Virus record (IMG/VR): IMGVR_UViG_3300030329_001830
Coordinates: 22,817 to 45,971 of that record
DNA: 23,155 nucleotides
DNA from: a virus
Direction: 5' to 3' (one strand)
Shown here: positions 15,430-20,727 of the stretch, piece after piece
Position numbering within the stretch: position 1 is the stretch's first letter
Layout of the letters: each line of letters starts with the position of its first letter
The notes under the pieces: model-generated
What the model saw: the letters and a program-made list of their open reading frames with translations, nothing else
Databases searched by the model: none
What the model was told of the DNA's origin: nothing
Program-made: the position numbers and the translations under genes

Positions 15430-15657
15430 ATGAAAAGATGTTTAAATTGTGGTAATGTCTACGACCACAAATCAGTACAGGACAACTTTTGTTCTGTCGC
15501 ATGTCTTGAATTCATTGAACAAGAGGTCTTTGAAAGTGATAACTGCTTTGCGATCATCTCAAAGATCATCGATCTCAATGAAGACGAACTACCAGAGTTA
15601 GATACAGTTGATAAAGTTGTATCTTACAAAGATTTAAAGGCTCAATACGGTAGTTAG
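15430..15657 (+). CDS. Small zinc-finger protein
   Basis: This 75-residue protein has Cys4 and Cys7 (CLNC), then Cys21 and Cys25 (FCSVACLEF). That pattern is a compact zinc finger of the type seen in small phage and bacterial zinc-ribbon proteins. The remainder is acidic and helical. I chose the ATG at 15430, preceded by AAAAAGGAGCAAAAC. An in-frame TTG at 15391 would add 13 residues but lies inside the upstream terminator. A terminator follows at 15668. Nucleic-acid or protein binding is likely from the motif; the target is unknown. Confidence 0.75.
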   Translation: MKRCLNCGNVYDHKSVQDNFCSVACLEFIEQEVFESDNCFAIISKIIDLNEDELPELDTVDKVVSYKDLKAQYGS

Positions 15658-15667
15658 TGGACACAAC

Positions 15668-15700
15668 AAGAGGGTGGGTATCATACCTGCCCTCTTTTTT
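15668..15700 (+). terminator. Strong intrinsic terminator
   Basis: A 13-bp stem, AAGAGGGTGGGTA (15668-15680) with TACCTGCCCTCTT, has two G-U wobbles and a 3-nt loop and ends in a T-run. It lies 10 nt after the zinc-finger gene. Confidence 0.9.
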
Positions 15701-15724
15701 ACAAACACATAAAAAATAGGGAAC

Positions 15725-15777
15725 CTTCAAAAAATCTCTTTTTTTTGGGCAGATCTTTCAAAAAACCTGTTTTTTTT
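15725..15777. repeat. Tandem A6/T8 palindromic repeats
   Basis: Two 21-nt copies of TTCAAAAAA-N-CT-N-TTTTTTTT occupy 15726-15746 and 15757-15777 and match at 19 of 21 positions. Each is an A6-N4-T8 inverted repeat. No ORF covers them. The second copy also forms the inside of the larger hairpin at 15747-15791. Confidence 0.7.
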
Positions 15778-15791
15778 CTTTGATAGATCCC
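15747..15791 (+). terminator. Bulged hairpin before a T-run
   Basis: GGG/CCC, ATCT/AGAT and TCAAA/TTTGA pair in order (15747-15762 with 15779-15791), with a CAG bulge and one mismatch. TTACCC and eight T follow. It is less regular than its neighbours, so termination strength is uncertain. Confidence 0.45.
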
Positions 15792-15836
15792 TTACCCTTT
15801 TTTTTCATTTGTTAATCAAACACATAAGGAGTAATT
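15790..15836 (+). promoter_or_regulatory. Recurring leader cassette, copy 5
   Basis: CCTTACCC, a T-run, CATTTGTTAATCAAACAC and AAGGAGTAA precede the ATG at 15837. Confidence 0.6.
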
Positions 15837-16166
15837 ATGTTAAAACTAAGTGACGTACTCAAGAAAGTTGTAAAGGGTATTAATTTCCAACGCTCAGAGC
15901 GAGTTAATGGCGAATGGGTTAATGAAACTATCGACATACACGCTGTTAAAGCAACGATATTACCGAAAGATGAGAACGACTCAACACCACCTGTTTATTA
16001 CAATATGTGGGTAAAGTCATTCACGACAGATGATGAGCTTGATAAGGCGTTAGACTACCTAACTTCCAAAAGCTTAACGATACTTACGTCTGATAGCAGT
16101 ACCTATACGCATAAAGATGATGACGGTAACGAATCTTCTTTTCGTTTCATGGTCGTATCTTCATAG
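15837..16166 (+). CDS. Hypothetical protein
   Basis: This 109-residue protein (MLKLSDVLKKVVKGINFQRS at the start) has a mixed alpha/beta pattern. A DDELDKALDYLTSKSLTIL helix-strand unit lies near residues 63-81, and it ends with a beta strand SSFRFMVVSS. No recognised family, Cys motif or membrane segment is seen. The AAGGAGTAA site about 4 nt upstream secures the start. The gene is flanked by a bulged terminator-like hairpin upstream and by a candidate structured RNA plus terminator downstream, so its own 3' untranslated region may be that RNA. Confidence 0.7.
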   Translation: MLKLSDVLKKVVKGINFQRSERVNGEWVNETIDIHAVKATILPKDENDSTPPVYYNMWVKSFTTDDELDKALDYLTSKSLTILTSDSSTYTHKDDDGNESSFRFMVVSS

Positions 16167-16340
16167 TGAAATGCAGTTACTTTAATAACTGATATTGAGA
16201 ATATATTTTGCAATGAAACTCTCATTAACCTTAGCGAGAGACTAAGGGTCTACCCAATCTATCTGAATATTATTGGGGAATATAGTGAATTATAGATAAC
16301 TGCTTAAAGGGAGAGGTGTAATACCCTCTCCCTTTTTTTT
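16167..16340 (+). ncRNA. Candidate structured RNA with pseudoknot and terminator
   Basis: No ORF occupies this gap. GCAGTTA (16173-16179) can close the whole domain with TAACTGC (16297-16303), or instead make a local hairpin with TAACTG (16186-16191, using CAGTTA). CTCTC (16219-16223) pairs with GAGAG (16236-16240), and CCTTAG in its loop (16229-16234) pairs with CTAAGG just downstream (16242-16247), an H-type pseudoknot. CCCAAT (16253-16258) pairs with ATTGGG (16272-16277). A strong terminator follows at once. It may be a trans-acting phage RNA, a 3' UTR or a cis-regulatory element; no known class was recognised. Confidence 0.6.
16306..16340 (+). terminator. Strong intrinsic terminator ending the candidate RNA
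   Basis: AAAGGGAGAGG (16306-16316) pairs perfectly with CCTCTCCCTTT over 11 bp, around a short AT-rich loop and followed by a T-run. It starts 3 nt after the closing stem of the candidate RNA. Confidence 0.92.
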
Positions 16341-16360
16341 CAATTTCTTATGGAGTAACT

Positions 16361-16534
16361 ATGGCAAAAACACTTAAAGCTTTGGTGTTTCACAACATCG
16401 AAGAGGTAGAACTTCTTATTATGTCCATAAATAAGGCGGATATACTACAAGGAGAACCAACAAATCATTTACTTGACTGTCTTTATGAGGTCAGGGAAAT
16501 GTTCTTAAAAGAGGAAGAAAAAAATGATAAGTAA
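16361..16534 (+). CDS. 57-residue hypothetical protein
   Basis: The ORF starts at an ATG preceded by TTATGGAGTAACT, the same Shine-Dalgarno type as its neighbours, and encodes MAKTLKALVFHNIEEVELLI followed by a helical, acidic end. It overlaps the next gene by 11 nt in another frame, consistent with coupling. No domain is recognised. It is short, but the ribosome-binding site, the position right after a terminator and the overlap support it as real. It begins the long run of overlapping small genes that reaches 19638. Confidence 0.65.
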   Translation: MAKTLKALVFHNIEEVELLIMSINKADILQGEPTNHLLDCLYEVREMFLKEEEKNDK

Positions 16535-16811
16535 ATGCTGTGAGGCTGAACTCATCCCTTTTGTCAAGCATGGAAATGATGCATACCTTTGTAAGGCTTG
16601 TGGCAAAACAGCAGAAACAATGGATGAAAAAGACCATCCCTCATGGGATGCAACAACAATGAATCTTTTAAAAGATCATAAGAACTGTATCGAGGAACTA
16701 AGTGAACGGATATCAGATCTCGAAACAAATATTAAATACATATTGCATATGCTTAGGCATATAGATAAAACATTAAACCACAAAAAAGGAGAGAATAACG
16801 AAAATGGGTAG
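16524..16811 (+). CDS. Zinc-ribbon-like protein with coiled-coil tail
   Basis: This 95-residue protein has CC at residues 5-6 and CKAC at 23-26 (AYLCKACGK), a treble-Cys N-terminal zinc ribbon found in many small phage proteins. Residues about 45-85 (HKNCIEELSERISDLETNI and following) form a heptad coiled coil that should dimerise or oligomerise the protein. The GAGGAAG upstream acts as a weak ribosome-binding site and the start overlaps the previous gene. Its stop overlaps the next start by 8 nt. A nucleic-acid-binding accessory role is inferred from the zinc ribbon only. Confidence 0.7.
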   Translation: MISKCCEAELIPFVKHGNDAYLCKACGKTAETMDEKDHPSWDATTMNLLKDHKNCIEELSERISDLETNIKYILHMLRHIDKTLNHKKGENNENG

Positions 16812-17190
16812 ATATTATCATGGAGATATAGACGGTAAGTTCTGGTTTGGTATACAATCTAGCACCGATGCAGAGTTTTTCGGAGTAGAGGGATATAGAC
16901 CAGACGAACTTAATTACCACTTCTCAAAAGAAGACCTTAAAAAGGTCGCTTATAGACTAAAAATATGTGAGAAAGAACTAGGAAAAGACCTAGGAAGACT
17001 TGCGAAATTCTTCAAAGAACACGATGCGTACAATGAAGATCAACTAATAAAACATTGGATAGACGAATATGATGATTATTCATTTGACGTAAAAGACAAA
17101 CTCGAATGGTACGCAAGGCACATACTAGGAGTTAAAATAAGAAAATGTATTGAAGACTTCGGTTCGTGTAGTTTTACAGCAGAGTTATAA
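16804..17190 (+). CDS. Conserved-type phage hypothetical protein
   Basis: This 128-residue protein starts MGRYYHGDIDGKFWFGIQSS, a beginning I associate with a widespread hypothetical family in aquatic phages and bacteria; the resemblance is from memory. The middle is a charged helix (KVAYRLKICEKELGKDLGRL), and the C-terminal part has aromatic residues and IRKCIEDFGSCSF. No catalytic motif is evident. A GGAGAG site lies about 11 nt upstream, and the ATG overlaps the previous gene by 8 nt. It probably belongs to one transcription unit with its neighbours. Function unknown. Confidence 0.7.
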   Translation: MGRYYHGDIDGKFWFGIQSSTDAEFFGVEGYRPDELNYHFSKEDLKKVAYRLKICEKELGKDLGRLAKFFKEHDAYNEDQLIKHWIDEYDDYSFDVKDKLEWYARHILGVKIRKCIEDFGSCSFTAEL

Positions 17191-17204
17191 CTATAGGAGA
17201 TAAA

Positions 17205-17609
17205 ATGATGAAAAAAACAGTTTTTACAGAATTGCAAAAAACGGTTGAAAAAGAATGTAAGGAAGGTAAATATAAACTTCCGAAAAAATTCAAAACAGAC
17301 TGGATAAATAATTTAAGATCAGGCTTGTTTGAACAAACAGAAGGAGTATTGCGAAACGATGACGGATATTGCTGTCTAGGAGTAGCATGTATTTCTAATG
17401 GACATTCAGACGAACACATTTGGGGAGATGAATATATAAGAGTAAGTCGTTATGGTAGTGACGCTCTGTCAAGTATGCCAAAAATACTGGTAGGAGACGA
17501 CAAAGAAAATGATCTGATAAAGTTTCTCACCATATTAAATGATGAAAAGAATGGATATGGTTTTCAAGAAATATCCGATTGGATAGAGACACATGTCCAA
17601 TGTGAATAG
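17205..17609 (+). CDS. Phage hypothetical protein with GYCCLGVAC motif
   Basis: This 134-residue protein has WINNLRSGLFEQTEGVLRND (about 33-52) followed by GYCCLGVACI (about 54-63), then, near the end, LTILNDEKNGYGFQEISDWI. Together these match a common phage family whose members read W-x-x-ALRSGKY-x-Q, then YCCLGV, then LND and I-A-x-WIE. Its function is unknown to me. An AGGAGATAAA site precedes two consecutive ATG codons; I used the first. It overlaps the following gene by 17 nt. The double Cys could bind metal but lacks a partner pair. Confidence 0.75.
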   Translation: MMKKTVFTELQKTVEKECKEGKYKLPKKFKTDWINNLRSGLFEQTEGVLRNDDGYCCLGVACISNGHSDEHIWGDEYIRVSRYGSDALSSMPKILVGDDKENDLIKFLTILNDEKNGYGFQEISDWIETHVQCE

Positions 17610-17817
17610 ATCTCATTGTTATTTTAACGATGAAAATAAATACAAAGAGTTCTGTGAATTAACAGAATATATTGCAGATATGATACTTACAATGTCACAC
17701 AAAGAAAAGATAGGAGAGATATCGTGGTTACTGCAACAAACATATGATAACTATGTGGCAGCAGAAACAGATGATGATCCGATCACAACACTTAAAGAGG
17801 AATGGAAAATCAGATGA
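17593..17817 (+). CDS. Small hypothetical protein
   Basis: This 74-residue protein (MSNVNRSHCYFNDENKYKEF at the start) is acidic and helical and ends DPITTLKEEWKIR. No recognised domain is seen. It overlaps the previous gene by 17 nt and its stop overlaps the next ATG (ATGA), so it lies in a chain of coupled small genes. No strong Shine-Dalgarno site precedes it, which suggests re-initiation from the upstream gene. Function unknown. Confidence 0.6.
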   Translation: MSNVNRSHCYFNDENKYKEFCELTEYIADMILTMSHKEKIGEISWLLQQTYDNYVAAETDDDPITTLKEEWKIR

Positions 17818-17951
17818 AAAGAAGAGGAAACCCTAATTGGTATAAAGGCATGAAAACAGCCAATCCGTATGGAAGAAACGGCAAACCACCTTTTATGCTT
17901 TTAGTTGAAAAAGGATTGGAAAACTTTTTAAGTTCTCCATTCAATAAATAA
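17814..17951 (+). CDS. 45-residue basic protein, DUF5681-like beginning
   Basis: The ORF starts at an ATG overlapping the previous stop (ATGA) and encodes MKRRGNPNWYKGMKTANPYG, then RNGKPPFM and a short helix ending LSSPFNK. The GNPNWxKGM / NPYGRNGKP pattern resembles the DUF5681-type motif found at the start of some phage DNA-associated proteins. It could be a stand-alone version or the remnant of a longer gene; nothing shows which. It is basic and may bind nucleic acid. GAGG and AATGG upstream give only weak support; coupling is the main argument for the start. Confidence 0.55.
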   Translation: MKRRGNPNWYKGMKTANPYGRNGKPPFMLLVEKGLENFLSSPFNK

Positions 17952-17988
17952 CAAGGTAATTCCACATGCCATTACCATTCAATAAATA
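17937..17988 (+). repeat. 14-nt direct repeat across a gene junction
   Basis: CCATTCAATAAATA occurs at 17937-17950, at the end of one small gene, and at 17975-17988, near the start of the next. Both encode PFNK in their own genes. The 38-nt period suggests a small duplication. Confidence 0.6.
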
Positions 17989-18178
17989 TCCTGAATTCAT
18001 CAAAAAGCATCCGATGGGAATAACGATAAAGGACGCTATACGAATGTACAAATGGATGCTTGAAAAAGGAAAACTAAAAGAAAATGGACCAGCACACCAG
18101 CGATTGAAGCAACTAGAGATGAAATACGCATCTGGGCTAAGACATTTTCCAAGACAAACTACATATACGGGCGAGTAA
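17966..18178 (+). CDS. Small hypothetical protein
   Basis: This 70-residue protein (MPLPFNKYPEFIKKHPMGIT at the start) is basic and probably helical, with AIRMYKWMLEKGKLKENGPA in the middle. No recognised domain is seen. An AAGG sequence about 11 nt upstream is a modest ribosome-binding site. Its GAG codon and stop form the 5' arm of an RNA hairpin (from 18173), so the end of the message is structured. Function unknown. Confidence 0.6.
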   Translation: MPLPFNKYPEFIKKHPMGITIKDAIRMYKWMLEKGKLKENGPAHQRLKQLEMKYASGLRHFPRQTTYTGE

Positions 18179-18248
18179 TAACTTATACCCACCTATTCGT
18201 ATCACTCAGGTATAGTTACTCACAACTACAAATACTCGTCCGTTCTAT
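18173..18248 (+). other. Structured 3' untranslated region
   Basis: GAGTAA at the stop codon (18173-18178) and TATACC (18184-18189) pair with TTACTC and GGTATA (18209-18221) through small bulges, followed by an unpaired AC-rich stretch. The terminator at 18249-18292 follows directly. The gap of 138 nt between coding regions has no ORF. Confidence 0.45.
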
Positions 18249-18292
18249 AGGGAATGGTCAGGCTTAACCGCTTGACCACTTCCCTCTTTTTT
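18249..18292 (+). terminator. Intrinsic terminator
   Basis: AGGGAA and TGGTCA (18249-18260) pair with TGACCA-type and TTCCCT arms (18272-18285) with one bulged base. A 6-T run follows. It closes the operon 16361-18178. Confidence 0.8.
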
Positions 18293-18316
18293 CATATTTA
18301 TAATACAAGGAAACAT

Positions 18317-18667
18317 ATGAGTAAAAGTAGAACACTAGCCTACTTTACGTGGGCTATTAGCAATGTTTTAAACATGACTAAAGAATACACGATCAAAGGT
18401 ATTGACTGGGTATCCAACAAGAAGAGATATGATGTAGAGATAACGATAGAAGGTGTTTTAATGGGCGACAAGAAATCGCTCTCAGCACCGCAGATCATAG
18501 CAATGTTGGACACTATGTCAAACTTTGGAAGCTTAGAAATACATATCACAAACCAAGGAGCAAACAATGGCAAGCGAGACATTCATAGCAAAACTAATGA
18601 AGGAAGCAGTCAAGGACATACAACCGATAAAACCATACATACCGACTCAGAGGAATTCAGCGTTTGA
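18317..18667 (+). CDS. Hypothetical protein with out-of-frame overlapping tail
   Basis: This 116-residue protein starts MSKSRTLAYFTWAISNVLNM and has an alpha/beta core up to about residue 83, with two beta strands (KEYTIKGIDWV and YDVEITIEGVL) and a helix (APQIIAMLDTM). The last 33 residues (Ser/Thr/His/Lys/Glu-rich) are encoded by DNA that also codes for the next gene in another frame. I chose the ATG at 18317, after AAGGAAACAT; an earlier in-frame GTG at 18254 lies inside the terminator. The tail looks like read-on sequence, possibly after loss of an earlier stop. Function unknown. Confidence 0.65.
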   Translation: MSKSRTLAYFTWAISNVLNMTKEYTIKGIDWVSNKKRYDVEITIEGVLMGDKKSLSAPQIIAMLDTMSNFGSLEIHITNQGANNGKRDIHSKTNEGSSQGHTTDKTIHTDSEEFSV

Positions 18668-18842
18668 TGAATTAAGGTATATGAAAAAGGTTGAATTGTC
18701 TGACTGGTTCAATAAACATCGTCACTTCTACGACAAGGTAAAAAGTGGCGACAAAAGACCATTTGTACTTAAAATGGTATCTAAATTGCAGTACGCTAAT
18801 TTGCTTTTGAGATACGGTAAAAGAATTAGCGTCTCAGCATAG
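18567..18842 (+). CDS. Small basic hypothetical protein
   Basis: This 91-residue protein (MASETFIAKLMKEAVKDIQP at the start) is basic and helical, with SDWFNKHRHFYDKVKSGDKR and FVLKMVSKLQYANLLLRYGK. The repeated aromatic/basic helices may bind nucleic acid, but no family is recognised. A perfect AAGGAGCAAACA site precedes the ATG, so the start inside the previous gene is convincing. It overlaps that gene by 101 nt in a different frame. A strong hairpin without a T-run follows in the gap to the next gene. Confidence 0.7.
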   Translation: MASETFIAKLMKEAVKDIQPIKPYIPTQRNSAFDELRYMKKVELSDWFNKHRHFYDKVKSGDKRPFVLKMVSKLQYANLLLRYGKRISVSA

Positions 18843-18855
18843 CGTACTCTGGGGA

Positions 18856-18902
18856 ATGTGGTTGGTGGATTCCACTAAGATTCATGATGAAACCAGCCAC
18901 AT
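18856..18902 (+). other. Intercistronic hairpin without U-tract
   Basis: ATGTGGTTGGT (18856-18866) and ACCAGCCACAT (18892-18902) pair over 11 bp with one G-U wobble, around a 25-nt loop. AATTTTGGGAG follows, containing the next gene's ribosome-binding site. It may control translation or protect the mRNA end. Confidence 0.6.
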
Positions 18903-18919
18903 AATTTTGGGAGAACAAA

Positions 18920-19174
18920 ATGATAACAGAAAATGATGTCATATTTGACAATTTAGCTCAAGAGATATTTCCATACTTAGATGAATTACATGAAACTGCT
19001 GGAATAAACTCGATTGGAGCACATATATATATAATGGAAGACTTTAATGTCAATAAAAGCACAGCGATGAAACTTTTAGAAAGCTGGATGGAAACATCAA
19101 ACATTGAACAAAAAATAGATGTATACGAACAAAATAAAAAAGGTCAAATATATAGATATGAAGACCGAAGATAA
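18920..19174 (+). CDS. Hypothetical protein, possible winged-helix-like fold
   Basis: This 84-residue protein is acidic. The segment GAHIYIMEDFNVNKSTAMKL (about 33-52) looks like two helices with a tight turn, and SWMETSNIEQKIDVYE follows, so a small DNA-binding-like domain is possible; no family match is claimed. A TTGGGAGAACAAA site secures the start. Its 3' end overlaps the beginning of the next gene by 17 nt at the start I prefer there. Function unknown. Confidence 0.65.
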   Translation: MITENDVIFDNLAQEIFPYLDELHETAGINSIGAHIYIMEDFNVNKSTAMKLLESWMETSNIEQKIDVYEQNKKGQIYRYEDRR

Positions 19175-19406
19175 GTATGATTACAATGTCCTTTTGTGGA
19201 AAAAAGCAATGTCTGAAGACTATTGGGTAAACGACAACTTCTCAGGTTTTATAAGGTATTATGCAAATAATACTTTGCTGGGAGTTGGGCGTACACAATT
19301 AGTTGAAGAACTAGCGGATCTTATAGAAAAACCATACAAAGATCATTATAGAAGAGAGTATTACAGGTTTTTAATAAAAACATATGGTGACGAAAATGAT
19401 GAGTGA
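19158..19406 (+). CDS. Hypothetical protein
   Basis: This 82-residue protein starts MKTEDKYDYNVLLWKKAMSE and contains FSGFIRYYANNTLLGVGRTQ and LVEELADLIEKPYKDHY, a mostly helical arrangement rich in Tyr. I prefer the ATG at 19158, with AAAAGG about 14 nt upstream. An in-frame ATG at 19119 would add 13 residues and lies deeper inside the preceding gene without a ribosome-binding site. No family is recognised. It overlaps both neighbours by about 11-17 nt, so it is part of the coupled cluster. Confidence 0.65.
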   Translation: MKTEDKYDYNVLLWKKAMSEDYWVNDNFSGFIRYYANNTLLGVGRTQLVEELADLIEKPYKDHYRREYYRFLIKTYGDENDE

Positions 19407-19638
19407 ACATTTCAAAAACTTAGAAATAGAAAAAACCACAGAAAAACGCATTGCAAAGATATATGAACAATCTATCGATGTAATGCATAACTTAGGTCTA
19501 GAACTAGAACAATGTCGAAAAAGAATAACCGACATCGAAGATGAAATACAGGTTTATGAAGAGATAATGAGTGGTGAAATTAAATTCAATAATATCAAAC
19601 CCATAAAGGAGAACAACAATGGGACACGAATTACTTGA
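19396..19638 (+). CDS. Coiled-coil small protein
   Basis: This 80-residue protein (MMSEHFKNLEIEKTTEKRIA at the start) has a long heptad region, with LELEQCRKRITDIEDEIQVY and EEIMSGEIKF. It probably forms a coiled-coil dimer. Two consecutive ATG codons at 19396 follow a GGTGACG sequence; an ATG at 19384 would add 4 residues. The C-terminal end overlaps the start of the DUF932 gene by 20 nt, and the shared DNA carries that gene's AAAGGAGAACAACA ribosome-binding site. Function unknown. Confidence 0.65.
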   Translation: MMSEHFKNLEIEKTTEKRIAKIYEQSIDVMHNLGLELEQCRKRITDIEDEIQVYEEIMSGEIKFNNIKPIKENNNGTRIT

Positions 19639-20638
19639 TGATACAATGTTTTATGTAGGTAAAACACCTTGGCATAATCTAGGAACTAGCCTACCAAACC
19701 CACCAACGATATATGAAGCGTTGGAACATGGAAACCTTAACTGGAAAGTAAAGAAGGTTCCAACATACTATTCAAAAGATGCTGATGCCAATACATGGTT
19801 CCGATCAGGTGCAGATCTACCAACTGGATACTTTGTAACAATACGTAAAGACAAAACTGGTAATTGGTATCCGTTAGGACATGTATCCGAACGATATGAA
19901 GTTCTACAGAACAAAGACGCTTTTGAACCATTTAAAGTATTACTTGATAAAGGTTATACTTTAGAAACTGCTGGATCAATAGAAAATGGTAAACGAGTTT
20001 GGATACTTGCTAAAAGACCATCAAGTCATATGGTAGGTGACGATAAAGTAGAACAGTATGCAGTATTAATGAACTCACATGATGGAACAACACCAGTATT
20101 CTTACAGCCAACCGATATACGGGTAGTATGCAAGAATACACTTGATTGGGCATTAAGCAATCATAAGAATATGAGATTCTCGATAAAACACACAACTGGA
20201 GTTAAAGACAGACTTGAAGAAGTCAGTAAGATACTCAAAGAAGCTGATGGATATTGGGCTAAAGCACATGACATCATGAATATGATGCATGATCACAAAA
20301 TAAACCCAAAACAAGCCGAAGTATACTTTGAAGCGGTAATACCATTCTTACGCAATCGTGGAATGACTGGTAAGAATGAATTTGGTATAGCACATAGAGA
20401 TATGGCTACTCCAGTATTTAACCAGCTAAACCATAACTTTAAGTTTGGTATGGGAAACAAAGGCGAAACACTTTGGGATGCTTATAACGCAGTAACAGAA
20501 TACTACGATCACCAAAAATCCTACAAGGATTGGGTAAAAGGTACTTTATTCGGTAAAGCATCAGAATATAAGAGAACTGCATTTAAATATGCATCTCGTA
20601 TAGTTCTTAAAGATCAAAAGTTAGACGCATACGCATAA
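19619..20638 (+). CDS. DUF932 phage/plasmid-type protein
   Basis: This 339-residue protein belongs to the DUF932 group (TIGR03299 phage/plasmid-like proteins) by its beginning MGHELLDDTMFYVGKTPWHN with LGTSL (1-25) and the central HDGTTPV (154-160) followed by PTDIRVVCKNTLDWAL (164-179). The molecular function of the family is not established. Members often sit beside recombination and replication genes, as here. The helical C-terminal third has KINPKQAEVYFEAVIPFLRN. The AAAGGAG site secures the start. A structured 70-nt RNA region follows its stop. Confidence 0.88.
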   Translation: MGHELLDDTMFYVGKTPWHNLGTSLPNPPTIYEALEHGNLNWKVKKVPTYYSKDADANTWFRSGADLPTGYFVTIRKDKTGNWYPLGHVSERYEVLQNKDAFEPFKVLLDKGYTLETAGSIENGKRVWILAKRPSSHMVGDDKVEQYAVLMNSHDGTTPVFLQPTDIRVVCKNTLDWALSNHKNMRFSIKHTTGVKDRLEEVSKILKEADGYWAKAHDIMNMMHDHKINPKQAEVYFEAVIPFLRNRGMTGKNEFGIAHRDMATPVFNQLNHNFKFGMGNKGETLWDAYNAVTEYYDHQKSYKDWVKGTLFGKASEYKRTAFKYASRIVLKDQKLDAYA

Positions 20639-20645
20639 CTTAAGT

Positions 20646-20715
20646 AAACAGACGCAGGGGACAGTAGATAAGTAACGGTTGAAGATCCGACTATCGACCT
20701 TCCCTGCTGACGTTT
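20646..20715 (+). other. Structured RNA element before the ParB-like gene
   Basis: GCAGGGGA (20654-20661) pairs with TTCCCTGC (20700-20707). AAAC and GTTT (20646-20649, 20712-20715) can close it beyond a 4x4 internal loop. Inside, GAT, AGT and CGG (20667-20678) pair in order with CCG, ACT and ATC (20687-20695) around a loop of 8. The next ribosome-binding site, AAAGG, starts directly after the outer arm, so cis-regulation is likely. No T-run follows. Confidence 0.55.
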
Positions 20716-20727
20716 AAAGGAAAACAA

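Noticed and set aside
16219-16290. Group I intron remnant, because GAGACTA, a hairpin and AATATAGTG resemble the R, P8 and S elements
   Set aside because: The S-like element has G where the key C of the guanosine-binding pair should be, no P4-P6 part is visible, the whole gap is under 180 nt, and the flanking genes do not look like halves of one gene.
18254-18316. GTG start for the gene ending at 18667
   Set aside because: It lies within the terminator stem; the ATG at 18317 has AAGGAAACAT at good spacing.
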